The notes beneath the pieces were generated by a model. That model saw only the letters and a list, made by a program, of their open reading frames with translations, had not been told where the DNA came from and made no database searches. Below are positions 1 to 11,552 of a stretch of DNA of 64,000 nt, piece after piece. Location: NCBI RefSeq assembly GCF_916618915.1, contig NZ_CAKAKE010000001.1, forward strand, positions 2,897,001-2,961,000, given 5' to 3'. The stretch's first letter is position 1. The number at the start of each line of letters is the position of its first letter. The stretch comes from Stenotrophomonas sp. Marseille-Q4652. GTDB taxonomy: Bacteria > Pseudomonadota > Gammaproteobacteria > Xanthomonadales > Xanthomonadaceae. Made by a program: the position numbers and the translations under genes.

Positions 1-35
1 CATCAACCTTGAAAGGTGATGGCGGTCACGATTCG

Positions 36-647
36 TCAGTGGTGGGCGTGGTGCGCCTTGTGCGAACCGTTGGCCATCAGCTTGTCGGTCCAGGCGATGC
101 CGATGGCCGAGGCGATGAACACCACATGGATGATGGTCTGCCACAGCACGCCGTCGGTGGTCAGCGCCGAACAGCGGGCCGCGCCGATGTTGGAGGCGGC
201 CGTGGCGATCAGTTCCGGCGGGCAGAACGGCAGGCCGGTGAGGGTGCCGGCGGCAATGAAGGTCTTGAGCAGGTGGATCGAGGAGATGCCGATGATCGCC
301 ATCGCCAGCTTGACCTTGAGCACCGAGGCGTTGACGTGGCTCAGCCACTCCGGCTGGTCCGGGTGGCCTTCCAGGCCCAGGCGCGAGACGAAGGTCTCAT
401 AGCCACCGACGATCACCATCACCAGCAGGTTGGAGATCATCACCACGTCGATCAGGCCCAGCACGATCAGCATGATCTGCTGCTCGCCCATCGCCGGGGC
501 GTCGTGGATCAGGTGCCACAGTTCCTTGCCGAACAGGAACACGTAGACGCACTGCGCCAGGATCAGGCCCAGGTACAGCGGCAGCTGCAGCCAGCGCGAG
601 GCGAAGATCAGGGTGGACAGCGGGCTCAGGGGCTTGGGTAGGGACAT
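36..647 (-). CDS. yqhA: YqhA/UPF0114 family inner-membrane protein
   Basis: A 203-residue integral membrane protein of the YqhA (UPF0114) family; no biochemical role is established for the family. About four hydrophobic segments are visible (near residues 20-40, 58-82, 112-130 and 170-190), with family stretches such as SRWLQLPLY and SSIHLLK. It is longer than the roughly 165 residues usual in enterobacteria because of an extra loop of some 30 residues between the third and fourth segments, which carries two cysteines, and it ends in a His-rich tail (HKAHHAHH). The ATG at 647 starts the homologous region; the open frame continues far upstream only as an antisense shadow of the neighbouring gene. 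It is divergent from the yfcG-like gene. Confidence 0.85.
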   Translation of the reverse strand: MSLPKPLSPLSTLIFASRWLQLPLYLGLILAQCVYVFLFGKELWHLIHDAPAMGEQQIMLIVLGLIDVVMISNLLVMVIVGGYETFVSRLGLEGHPDQPEWLSHVNASVLKVKLAMAIIGISSIHLLKTFIAAGTLTGLPFCPPELIATAASNIGAARCSALTTDGVLWQTIIHVVFIASAIGIAWTDKLMANGSHKAHHAHH

Positions 648-788
648 GGGGATGCTGCGCTGCGAAAGGGTGCGCGCAGGGTAACGGCCGGCCGGGGGCC
701 TGCCAAGAAGCACCGTTCCAGCAACCGGGCATGGGACCCGGGACGGCTCGCATACACTGCAATACCGTGTCTGGACGGAGCGTTCCTG

Positions 789-1484
789 ATGATCGACCTG
801 TACTACTGGCCCACCCCCAATGGCCACAAGATCACCCTGTTCCTTGAGGAAACCGGGCTGCCCTACACGCTCAAGCCGGTGAACATCGGCAAGGGCGACC
901 AGTTCGAGCCCGGCTTCCTGTCCATCGCCCCGAACAACAAGATGCCGGCCATCGTCGACCACGCCCCGGCCGATGGCGGCGAGCCGATCAGCGTGTTCGA
1001 GTCCGGCGCGATCCTGGTCTACCTGGCCAACAAGACCGGGCGCTTCTTCGGCAGCGACCTGCGGCAGAAGGTGCAGGTCAACCAGTGGCTGATGTGGCAG
1101 ATGGCCGGGCTGGGGCCGATGAGCGGGCAGATGGGCCATTTCAACGTCTACGCGCCCGAGCGCATTCCCTATGCCATCGAGCGCTACGACAGCGAGGTGC
1201 GGCGCCTGCACCGGGTGATGGACAAGCGCCTGTCCGAGGCAGAGTTCCTGGGCGGCGACGAATACAGCATCGCCGACATGGCCAGCTATCCGTGGATCGG
1301 CGCCTACGACAAGCTGCCGGTGGACTTCGACGCCTTCCCGCACCTCAGGCGCTGGCACCAGGCCATCGCCGCGCGTCCGGCCACCCAGCGCGCGTATGCG
1401 CTGACCAGGCAGGTCAATCCCAACGCCGGCAAGCCGCTGACCGAGGAAGAGCGCAGGCAGCTGTTCGGCACCGGCAAGCGCTGA
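789..1484 (+). CDS. yfcG: Glutathione S-transferase-like disulfide-bond oxidoreductase (YfcG/YghU type)
   Basis: A 231-residue cytosolic thiol-transferase of the GST superfamily, nu class. Family members such as E. coli YfcG bind two glutathione molecules and reduce disulfides rather than conjugating substrates. The N-terminal thioredoxin fold starts with the TPNG signature (Thr9 and Asn11 are the glutathione-contacting residues in YfcG), followed by the cis-Pro motif NNKMPAI and the glutathione-binding ESGAIL. The helical GST C-domain fills residues of about 95-210. The protein is about 16 residues longer at the C-terminus than E. coli YfcG. It stands alone, with only 81 bp to the next gene. 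The assignment is firm; the physiological substrate is unknown. Confidence 0.9.
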   Translation: MIDLYYWPTPNGHKITLFLEETGLPYTLKPVNIGKGDQFEPGFLSIAPNNKMPAIVDHAPADGGEPISVFESGAILVYLANKTGRFFGSDLRQKVQVNQWLMWQMAGLGPMSGQMGHFNVYAPERIPYAIERYDSEVRRLHRVMDKRLSEAEFLGGDEYSIADMASYPWIGAYDKLPVDFDAFPHLRRWHQAIAARPATQRAYALTRQVNPNAGKPLTEEERRQLFGTGKR

Positions 1485-3797
<2,313 letters not shown>

Positions 3798-3822
3798 GCC
3801 GGTGCTGTCACCACGGAAGAAG

Positions 3823-3846
3823 AAAGGGCGCCCGCGGGCGCCCTTT
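3823..3846. terminator. Bidirectional terminator hairpin between convergent genes
   Basis: A perfect 10-bp inverted repeat, AAAGGGCGCC / GGCGCCCTTT, with a CGCG loop lies between the 3' ends of the dipeptidyl peptidase gene and the minus-strand lipoprotein gene. A/T runs flank it on both sides (agaag upstream, cacttttcc downstream), so it could end transcription in either direction, although the U-tracts are short. Confidence 0.6.
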
Positions 3847-3863
3847 CACTTTTCCTGTCCGGC

Positions 3864-4304
3864 TCAGTCGGCCGGCTGGGGTTCGGCCCGTGCGCCCGGC
3901 GGCACCCAGATCGCGATGCCGGCCGCGCGCTTCTGCTGGGTCGGGATACCCACGCTGAGCCCGCCGCCGCCGTGGCGGCCATAGCTGCCACCGCCCACGC
4001 CGAGGCTGACGGGAGAGCCGCCCGAGCCCACGCCCATCAGCACCACGCCATTGGCGCCCAGTGCGGCGGCCTCGCGCTTGAGCCGCGCCACCGCGGCATC
4101 GGTCTGGCCCTGGGTGCCAAAGCCCACGCCGCTGGCCGATTCGAGCTGGGCAATCTCGATGCTGCCGGCCGGCGGCGTCGAATAGACCTGCACCACGGCC
4201 GGGTCGACCGGCGCACGCGCCTGCCCGAGCATGACCTTGGAGGTACTGGCACACCCGCTGGCGACCAGCGCCAGTCCCAGGACAGCTGCAATTCGGAACT
4301 CCAT
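3864..4304 (-). CDS. Small Gly-rich outer-envelope lipoprotein
   Basis: A 146-residue predicted lipoprotein. A short signal peptide ends in the lipobox ASGC (acylated Cys near residue 19), so the mature protein should be membrane-anchored in the periplasm. The body has a small alpha/beta region (PAGSIEIAQLES through LKREAAALGANGVVLMGV) resembling small lipoproteins annotated in proteobacteria, then a Gly-rich stretch (SLGVGGGSYGRHGGGG) and a short final strand. No catalytic motif is seen. The ATG at 4304 is the only start that yields the signal peptide. It converges on the dipeptidyl peptidase gene, with the shared hairpin between them. The function is unknown. Confidence 0.75.
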   Translation of the reverse strand: MEFRIAAVLGLALVASGCASTSKVMLGQARAPVDPAVVQVYSTPPAGSIEIAQLESASGVGFGTQGQTDAAVARLKREAAALGANGVVLMGVGSGGSPVSLGVGGGSYGRHGGGGLSVGIPTQQKRAAGIAIWVPPGARAEPQPAD

Positions 4305-4477
4305 GGCACACCCCTCGCCAGCGGACGGAAGCGGATCATCCCGGGTGGCCACTGAATCGCCGGCCAACCCGCGCGGCGATGGTAGCGCGGGCCTCCGTGA
4401 TGGCGATGCCGTGAAACCGCGTGCACACCGTGACGGGCAAGCTGTGCGGCATTTCGACAAGGACAGGGAGACACGTC

Positions 4478-4726
4478 ATGGGGCTGATCAGCCTGTTGTG
4501 GGGCATCGTGGCACTGCTGTGGATGGTGCTGGCCTTCATCCCGTTGCTGGGCTGGGGCAACTGGTTCCTGATTCCGTTTGCCGCGGTCGGCGCGCTGCTG
4601 GGCGCCATCGCCATGCTGTTCACCCACGAGCAGCGTCGTGGCCGCGCCAAGGCAGGCCTGCTGCTCAACGTGGTGGTGATCGTGGTCGGCGTGATCCGCC
4701 TGAGCCTGGGCGGCGGCATCATCTGA
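4478..4726 (+). CDS. Small two- to three-segment membrane protein
   Basis: An 82-residue hydrophobic protein with apparent membrane segments near residues 4-25, 28-47 and 58-75 and a basic cytoplasmic turn (HEQRRGRAKAG). The start at 4478 is preceded by AGGGAG at good spacing; an in-frame ATG 57 bp upstream adds a polar, uncoded-looking leader and is not preferred. It resembles the short hypothetical membrane proteins common in xanthomonads, but I recognise no named family. It lies 217 bp upstream of hemB, and a link to haem synthesis is not supported by anything beyond adjacency. Confidence 0.7.
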   Translation: MGLISLLWGIVALLWMVLAFIPLLGWGNWFLIPFAAVGALLGAIAMLFTHEQRRGRAKAGLLLNVVVIVVGVIRLSLGGGII

Positions 4727-4733
4727 GCCCTGA

Positions 4734-5933
<1,200 letters not shown>

Positions 5934-5935
5934 GC

Positions 5936-6208
5936 GTGGGCAGCCTGAGCCTGTACCACTTCACCGTGGTGGTGATCGGCCTGTCGGCCTTCGTGATCGT
6001 GGTCGGCGGCGTGATCTACGCCATCGTCCGTGCCTCGCGCCGTCCTGCGCCGCTGCATTCGGCCGCGGCGCGGCTGCGCGAGCAGTCGCCGCTGCCGCCC
6101 CAGGTCGAGGCCGCGCTGCACGAGCTGGACCAGCTCAAGGGCCGCGGCGTGGTCAGCGAGGCCGAATACGCGCAGCGCCGCCAGGCGCTGCTGCAGTCCC
6201 AGCGCTGA
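5936..6208 (+). CDS. Small membrane-anchored SHOCT-domain protein
   Basis: A 90-residue protein with one N-terminal membrane helix (about residues 8-30), a basic positive-inside segment (RASRRPAP) and a C-terminal SHOCT-type helix-turn-helix (LDQLKGRGVVSEAEYAQRRQALL), a short oligomerisation motif found at protein ends. The GTG start at 5936 lies 2 bp after the hemB stop, so the two are almost certainly cotranscribed; no ATG is available that keeps the membrane helix. Its 3' end converges on the TolB-like gene with a 2-bp gap. The function is unknown. Confidence 0.75.
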   Translation: MGSLSLYHFTVVVIGLSAFVIVVGGVIYAIVRASRRPAPLHSAAARLREQSPLPPQVEAALHELDQLKGRGVVSEAEYAQRRQALLQSQR

Positions 6209-6210
6209 GC

Positions 6211-7095
6211 TCAGCGGCAGTCGTCACTGCCGCTGGCAGCCGGGGCCCGCATCCGGTACAGGTCCAGCCCGCCGGCCCTGGGCGCGCGGGCACTGCCGGC
6301 GACCAGCAGCTCGGTTGGCCTGGAGGCATCGACCACGGGGCCGGTGGTGCGGCCTTCGGCGGTGTTGAACGACAGCGCCAGCGGCTGCGCCCCGGCGTAC
6401 CCGCCGTCGGCGCACTGCGCCAGCCACAGCTGCGGGGCCGCCTGCTGCCCGCCGGTGGCGCGGGCCACGACCAGCGCCCGGCCGTTGCCCAACCATGCCG
6501 CATCAATCTCGTCGTCGGCGGTATTGATCCCGGCGACGGCCACCGGCGCGGCGAAGGCCGTGCCCTGCCAGCGTGACTGGAGCAGGTCATGGCCGCCTGC
6601 GCCGCCGTGGCCATTGCTGGCGAACAGCAGACGCTGGCCGTCCAGGTCCAGGCTCGGCGCGCGTTCGTCGCCGCGGCTGTTGACCGCCCTCCCCAGTGAC
6701 TGCACCGGCCCGTAGTCGCGGCCATCGAACGCGGCGCGGTACAGGTCGCTGCCGCCCTGGCCGCCACGGCGGTTGGAGGCGAAGTACAGCCAGCGGCCAT
6801 CGGCACTGAGGAACGGGTCGAACTCGTCGGCGGCCGAATTCAACGGCAACGCCCTGGGCTCGCTCCAGCGGCCATCGCGCAGCGTGGCTTGCCACAGGTC
6901 CCAGCCGCCGGCACCGCCCTCGCGGTCGCTGGCCCAGACAATGCGCTGGCCGTCGGCCGAAATGCTGGCGCGGCTTTCGTTGGCACGGGTGGAAACCACG
7001 CCCATGCCCTCGATGCCGTACTCGGACAGCGCCGAGGCCACCGGGGCAGGGAGTAGACTCGCTGAAAGCGCGAGCAGCAGCGATGGGGTCCGCAT
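6211..7095 (-). CDS. Secreted PD40/TolB-like beta-propeller protein
   Basis: A predicted periplasmic protein of 294 residues: a signal peptide (MRTPSLLLALSASLLPAPVASA) followed by repeated WD40-like PD40 units. Four repeats are easy to see by their Ser-x-Asp-Gly / ASxRxGGxGGxDL pattern (ISADGQRIVWASDREGGAGGWDL, LSADGRWLYFASNRRGGQGGSDL, LDLDGQRLLFASNGHGGAGGHDL, then a diverged one). Such propellers usually bind peptides or glycans; some occur next to OmpA-like domains, absent here. I prefer the ATG at 7095, which has GGAG six bases upstream; the ATG at 7107 adds four residues and lacks a ribosome site. It is divergent from aroE. Confidence 0.8.
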   Translation of the reverse strand: MRTPSLLLALSASLLPAPVASALSEYGIEGMGVVSTRANESRASISADGQRIVWASDREGGAGGWDLWQATLRDGRWSEPRALPLNSAADEFDPFLSADGRWLYFASNRRGGQGGSDLYRAAFDGRDYGPVQSLGRAVNSRGDERAPSLDLDGQRLLFASNGHGGAGGHDLLQSRWQGTAFAAPVAVAGINTADDEIDAAWLGNGRALVVARATGGQQAAPQLWLAQCADGGYAGAQPLALSFNTAEGRTTGPVVDASRPTELLVAGSARAPRAGGLDLYRMRAPAASGSDDCR

Positions 7096-7147
7096 CCGGG
7101 GCTCCATTGGCGGGAGCGCGTCAGTCTAGGACATGCGGAGGAGCAAC

Positions 7148-7993
7148 ATGAGTGCAGCACGCCATGCGGTGTTTGGCCAGCCGATCGCCCATTCGCAATC
7201 GCCGCGGATCCACGCCGCGTTCGGCGCCGCCGAAGGCATCGCGGTGGACTACCGCGCCATCGAGGTGGCGCCGGACGGTTTCGCCGCCGCGCTCGAGGCG
7301 TTTGCCGCCGATGGTGGGGTCGGTGCCAACGTGACCCTGCCGCACAAGCAGGCCGCCTTCGCCCTGTGTTCGAGCACCACTTCGCGCGCGCAGCGGGCCG
7401 GTGCGGTCAACACCCTGCTGCGCAAGGGCGACCGCTGGCACGGCGACAACACCGATGGCGCCGGCCTGGTACGCGACCTCACTGGCCGCCACGGCCTGGA
7501 CCTGCGCGGGCGCCGCGTGCTGCTGCTGGGCGCCGGTGGTGCCGCGCGCGGCGTGGCCCCGGCCCTGCTCGATGCCGGCATCCTGGAGATGGTCGTGGTC
7601 AACCGCACGCCGGAAAAGGCCGACGCGCTGGTCGATGCGATGGGCGAGCCGGGCCGCGTCACCTCGCAGTACTGGGATGACCTGCGCAACCAGGGCGACT
7701 TTGAGCTGATCGTCAACGCCACCTCCAGCGCTCGCCAGGGGGGTGCATTCAACCTGCCGCTGTCGCTGGTCAACAGCATGACCACGGCGGTGGACCTGAA
7801 TTACGGCGACGCGGCGATCCCGTTCCTGGCCTGGGCGCGCGCGGCCAGCTGCCGCAACAGCGTCGATGGCCTGGGCATGCTGGTCGAGCAGGCCGCCGAG
7901 AGCTTCCAGCAGTGGCACGGCGTGCGCCCGCAGACCGATGCGGTCTACGCGATGCTGCGCGAGCGCGACGCGGTGCTGGTCGGCGCGGACTGA
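7148..7993 (+). CDS. aroE: Shikimate dehydrogenase (NADP+)
   Basis: A 281-residue cytosolic enzyme reducing 3-dehydroshikimate to shikimate, the fourth step of chorismate synthesis. The substrate domain carries SQSPRIH, and the catalytic pair Lys67 (NVTLPHK) and Asp103 (NTDGAG). The Rossmann dinucleotide site is GAGGAARG, followed by NRTPEKA, which suits NADP. The start at 7148 directly follows a strong GGAGGAG; the ATG at 7133 lies upstream of that site. Chorismate made through this pathway feeds the trp operon about 36 kb downstream. A small membrane-protein gene follows after 9 bp. Confidence 0.96.
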   Translation: MSAARHAVFGQPIAHSQSPRIHAAFGAAEGIAVDYRAIEVAPDGFAAALEAFAADGGVGANVTLPHKQAAFALCSSTTSRAQRAGAVNTLLRKGDRWHGDNTDGAGLVRDLTGRHGLDLRGRRVLLLGAGGAARGVAPALLDAGILEMVVVNRTPEKADALVDAMGEPGRVTSQYWDDLRNQGDFELIVNATSSARQGGAFNLPLSLVNSMTTAVDLNYGDAAIPFLAWARAASCRNSVDGLGMLVEQAAESFQQWHGVRPQTDAVYAMLRERDAVLVGAD

Positions 7994-8002
7994 GGCGGAT
8001 CG

Positions 8003-8356
8003 ATGGGCAATACGACGACGGTGAGCCTGCTGGTGGCAGTGGGCTACCACCTGCCGACGATGATCGCGCTGGCAATCGCGCTGGCCATGCTGATGGGCGG
8101 ACCGCGCAGCCGGCCGCGCAGCGTGGCGATGGCCGGGCTGGCGATCCTGATGCTGTGCACCGTGCTGGACGCGGTGATGACCGTGCTGCCGGTGCTGTTC
8201 GTGGGCACCGGCCGGATGGAGATGCTGCGTACGCTCAACAGCGCGGTGCTGGGCGTGCACGCCATGGTGGCGCTGGGCCGGGCGCTGGCCTTCGTGATGC
8301 TGGGCTGGGCGCTGGTGCGTGCGCTGCGGGCCGTGCCGGGCGATCGCCCTGTCTGA
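8003..8356 (+). CDS. Small hypothetical membrane protein
   Basis: A 117-residue hydrophobic protein with segments near residues 8-30, 43-67 and 83-108, separated by a basic loop (RSRPRS) and a short polar stretch. It starts 9 bp after aroE and ends 71 bp before dinG, so it is probably carried on the aroE transcript. No family could be recognised, and there are no charged residues in the helices suggestive of transport. Confidence 0.6.
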   Translation: MGNTTTVSLLVAVGYHLPTMIALAIALAMLMGGPRSRPRSVAMAGLAILMLCTVLDAVMTVLPVLFVGTGRMEMLRTLNSAVLGVHAMVALGRALAFVMLGWALVRALRAVPGDRPV

Positions 8357-8427
8357 ACCGGTTGCCGTGAAGGCGCGGCGGGCATGAGAAAATGGCCGCC
8401 GATGAACGATGCAGGCAGTACACCGGC

Positions 8428-10530
8428 GTGACCGAGAAAGTCGAAGCACCGCGGCAGCTGGATGACGCGCTCAAGGCCGGCATCCGCGAGGCCTACGCCG
8501 CCCTGCAGGCAAACACGCCCGGTTTCAGCACCCGCCGCTCGCAGAGCCAGATGATCGGCGTGGTCTCGCGCGCGCTGGCCCGCAGCGGCGGCGTCGGTGT
8601 GGTCGAGGCACCGACCGGCGTCGGCAAGAGCCTGGGCTACCTGACCGCCGGCGTGCCGATCGCGCTGGCGACGAAGAAGAAGCTGTTGATCAGCACCGGC
8701 ACCGTGGCCCTGCAGTCGCAGCTGTTCGAGCGCGACATCCCCAACTTCCTCAAGGCCACCGGGCTGCAGGCCACCGTGGCCCTGGCCAAGGGCCGCACCC
8801 GCTACCTGTGCACGCGCAACGCCGCCGAGGCGCAGGGCGAGGGCGCGCAGGGCGGCATGTTCGAGGACGAGGCGCCGCTGTACGACCGCCCGCTGGCGCC
8901 GATCGAGATGGACGTCGCCCAGCGCCTGAGCCAGGCCTTCACCTCGGGCAAGTGGGATGGCGACCTGGACAACGCCCCGGAGCAGGTGAGCCCGGCCCTG
9001 CGCAGTCGCATCACCACCCCGGCCTCGGGCTGTGCCGGCCGCCGCTGCGCATACTCGGCGCAGTGCGCGGTGCTGCGCTCGCGCAACAGCGTGCGCGATG
9101 CGCAGATCGTGGTGACCAACCACGCGCTGCTGCTGTCGGCCCTGTCGATCGGCGACAGCGACAACGGCCAGCCGCTGATCGCCCCGCCCGGGGACATGCT
9201 GGTGGTGCTGGACGAAGGCCACCACATTGGCAACGTCGCCATCGACCAGGGCGCGGCCAGCCTGGCGCTGGACGAGATGGCCAAGCGCACCGGGCGCCTG
9301 CAGATCCTGATCGCCGGCGCCTACCGCGCGGTGGACAAGGAGCGCATCGGCAACCTGCATCCGAACGAGGCGATCGACTGCGCGACGCGAATCAGCAAGC
9401 TGCTCAAGGCGTTCCGCCTGGAAATCGAGCGGGCATGGCGACCGGACCCTTCCGAGCGCGAGCCGCTGTGGCGCGCCGCCAACGGCCGCCTGCCCGACGA
9501 CTGGATGCCGGCGATCGAGGAACTGGGCGAGGAAACCCGCACCCTGCTCAACTGGGCCACCGCCGCGGCCTCGGCCGTGGCCAAGGGCAAGCCGGACGAT
9601 CCGGCGCGCGAGCGGCTGCAGCGCAACCTCGGCATGGCGCTGGAAATGATCGAGCAGCAGTACGCGCTGTGGGCCGGCTGGCGGCGCGAGGACAAGGAGG
9701 GGCAGCCGCCGATGGCGCGCTGGATCACCCTCTCGCGCGACGGCGACCTGGTGCTGCACTGCTCGCCGGTGTCGGCCGCACAGGTGCTGCGCAGGCTGCT
9801 GTGGGACGAGGTCGACTCGGTGGTGATGACCTCGGCCACGCTGACCGGCGGTGGTGACTTCCAGTCGCTGGCCATCGACAACGGCCTGCCCGACGACGCG
9901 GAGATGGTATCGCTGGCCTCGCCGTTCGACCTGCCCAACCAGGCCGAGCTGGTGGTGCCGCCATTCCCGGTGACGCCGGACGACCGCGAGCGCCATCCGC
10001 TCGAGGTGGCCAAGTACCTCGAGCGCGAGCTGGACTGGGACAAGGGCTCGATGGTGCTGTTCACCTCGCGCTGGAAGATGGAGAAGGTGGCCTCGCTGCT
10101 GCCCTCGCGCCGGCGCGAGCGCGTGCTGGTGCAGGGCGAGGGGGCGAAGCAGAGGATGATCGACGAGCACATCCGCCGCACCACGGCGGGCGAGGGCTCG
10201 GTGCTGTTCGGGCTCAACTCCTTCGGCGAGGGCCTGGACCTGCCGGGCGAGGCCTGCACCACCGTGGTCATCACCCAGGTGCCGTTCGCGGTGCCGACCG
10301 ATCCGCAGACCTCGACCCTGAGCGAATGGTTCGAAAGCCGCGGACTGAACCCGTTCAACCTGATCGCGATCCCGCACGCGCTGCGCACGCTGACCCAGTT
10401 CGCCGGGCGCCTGATCCGCACCTCCACCGATACCGGGCGGGTGGTGATCCTGGACTCGCGCCTGCTCACCCGCCGCTACGGCAAGCGCATCATCGACGCG
10501 CTGCCACCGTTCAAGCGGGTCATTGGCTGA
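8428..10530 (+). CDS. dinG: ATP-dependent 5'-3' DNA helicase DinG (XPD-like, Fe-S)
   Basis: A 700-residue superfamily 2 helicase related to XPD. DinG unwinds forked DNA, D-loops and RNA-DNA hybrids and helps replication pass transcribed regions. Visible motifs: Walker A APTGVGKS (residues 61-68), the DEGH box (about 262-265), and four cysteines between them (one in RYLCTRN and three in SGCAGRRCAYSAQC) that should hold the 4Fe-4S cluster. Late helicase motifs include GLNSFGEGLDLPG and QFAGRLIR. The GTG at 8428 begins the region that resembles xanthomonad homologues (TEKVEAPRQLDDALK); an ATG at 8392 would add 12 residues, and neither has a strong ribosome site. It is transcribed in the same direction as aroE. 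Confidence 0.93.
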   Translation: MTEKVEAPRQLDDALKAGIREAYAALQANTPGFSTRRSQSQMIGVVSRALARSGGVGVVEAPTGVGKSLGYLTAGVPIALATKKKLLISTGTVALQSQLFERDIPNFLKATGLQATVALAKGRTRYLCTRNAAEAQGEGAQGGMFEDEAPLYDRPLAPIEMDVAQRLSQAFTSGKWDGDLDNAPEQVSPALRSRITTPASGCAGRRCAYSAQCAVLRSRNSVRDAQIVVTNHALLLSALSIGDSDNGQPLIAPPGDMLVVLDEGHHIGNVAIDQGAASLALDEMAKRTGRLQILIAGAYRAVDKERIGNLHPNEAIDCATRISKLLKAFRLEIERAWRPDPSEREPLWRAANGRLPDDWMPAIEELGEETRTLLNWATAAASAVAKGKPDDPARERLQRNLGMALEMIEQQYALWAGWRREDKEGQPPMARWITLSRDGDLVLHCSPVSAAQVLRRLLWDEVDSVVMTSATLTGGGDFQSLAIDNGLPDDAEMVSLASPFDLPNQAELVVPPFPVTPDDRERHPLEVAKYLERELDWDKGSMVLFTSRWKMEKVASLLPSRRRERVLVQGEGAKQRMIDEHIRRTTAGEGSVLFGLNSFGEGLDLPGEACTTVVITQVPFAVPTDPQTSTLSEWFESRGLNPFNLIAIPHALRTLTQFAGRLIRTSTDTGRVVILDSRLLTRRYGKRIIDALPPFKRVIG

Positions 10531-10607
10531 GAGCACCTCGGCGGGACTAGGTGACGCGGCCCGGGTCGCCGCGTACAGTGCGCGGCCTCCTTCCCGTGGT
10601 GCCCGAC

Positions 10608-11051
10608 ATGCAGACTCCTGCCGCTTTCGCCCATGCCGGCTTCCTGGCGCAGCTGCAGGCCGCCGATCCGGCGGCGTCGACGCTGGCCGGGCTGGAACTG
10701 CTGCAGACGGCGGGCGGTGGTCATGCACCTACAGCTGCCGGCAATGCATTGCTGGCCCTGCTGCAGGCGCGGCAACGGGTCGATGCGACCAGCGTGGACG
10801 TGGGCCTGGTGGCCGACGAGCTGCGCCGTTACCAGAAGTTCGCGGCGCCCGGCCGGCCGTCACTGCAGATCGTGCAGCTGCGCCGCCAGCAGTCCACGGT
10901 GCAGCAGGCCCAGCGCGTGGCACGGCAGGAGTTCATCCGCTGCGCCGACGCCTTTGCCCGCGCGGCGGCCTTGACCGTGCCGGCCAGGCTGGGCGTGACC
11001 ACGACGGTCGAGCGCTGGCTGGCGGCGAACCTGCCGGCCGATCCGGCCTGA
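10608..11051 (+). CDS. Hypothetical protein, alpha-helical
   Basis: A 147-residue protein I do not recognise. It has no signal peptide or membrane segment. The sequence is Ala/Gln/Leu-rich and looks mostly helical, with a central segment (LRRYQKFAAPGRPSLQIVQLRRQQST) and a single cysteine in FIRCADAF. Codon choice matches its neighbours, which supports a real gene. The start at 10608 is the ATG nearest the apparent protein; an ATG 57 bp upstream adds a Pro/Arg-rich leader that looks untranslated. It lies downstream of dinG and converges on the frameshifted DUF1761 gene, 8 bp away. Confidence 0.6.
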   Translation: MQTPAAFAHAGFLAQLQAADPAASTLAGLELLQTAGGGHAPTAAGNALLALLQARQRVDATSVDVGLVADELRRYQKFAAPGRPSLQIVQLRRQQSTVQQAQRVARQEFIRCADAFARAAALTVPARLGVTTTVERWLAANLPADPA

Positions 11052-11059
11052 CCGTCAGC

Positions 11060-11439
11060 TCAGTGCCACAGGCCCAGGACCAGGCCGAACAGCAGGAACT
11101 GCACCGTGTGGTACCCGCCGTCGATCAGCCACAGCACGATGCTGCGCTGGGCGAACTGGTAGTTGATGCCGAAGCTGGCGGCGACCAGGCCGAAGCCGGC
11201 CACCGCGCCGCTGGCCAGCGCCGTGGGCAGTGAGGGTGCCGGACCCAGCCACCAGGCAAAGGAAAACGCGGCCACCAGCGAGAACACGAGGCTAACCCGA
11301 ACACCCGCGCCGGGTGGCCTTGCTGGATCGCGCCGCCGTTTTCGGCCACCCAGTGCGGACCGAACAGGGCCGGTGAATACCAAAGCCCGCCGAGCAGGAA
11401 GCTGCAGACGGCGGCGGCGAGGACGGCAAGGATGTTCAT
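11060..11439 (-). pseudogene. DUF1761 family membrane protein, frameshifted
   Basis: The gene reads as a DUF1761 small membrane protein but is split over two frames. Translation from the ATG at 11439 gives the family N-terminus (AVCSFLLGGLWYSPALFG ... HPARVFG) and then runs into nonsense at about 11290. The rest of the family sequence (SLVFSLVAAFSFAWWLGP ... INYQFAQRSIVLWLIDGGYHT ... FGLVLG) continues in another frame to a stop at 11060. Restoring one base between about 11283 and 11297 would rejoin the frames into a protein of about 126 residues with four membrane segments. There is no long homopolymer at the break. It could be a true pseudogene or an assembly error. Confidence 0.75.
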
Positions 11440-11552
11440 GGGGGATGGGGCCCGGTCCGGGTGCGGCGAGTATCCGTACATGGAGCACGGCCCGCCAGTG
11501 GCGCCGCACACGAAGATGCCGGCGCGGTTGCCCGCGCCGGCATCGTCAGGAC

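Noticed and set aside
8044..10728. Minus-strand 894-codon open frame
   Set aside because: It mirrors dinG, which has full helicase motifs; the reverse reading is low-complexity.
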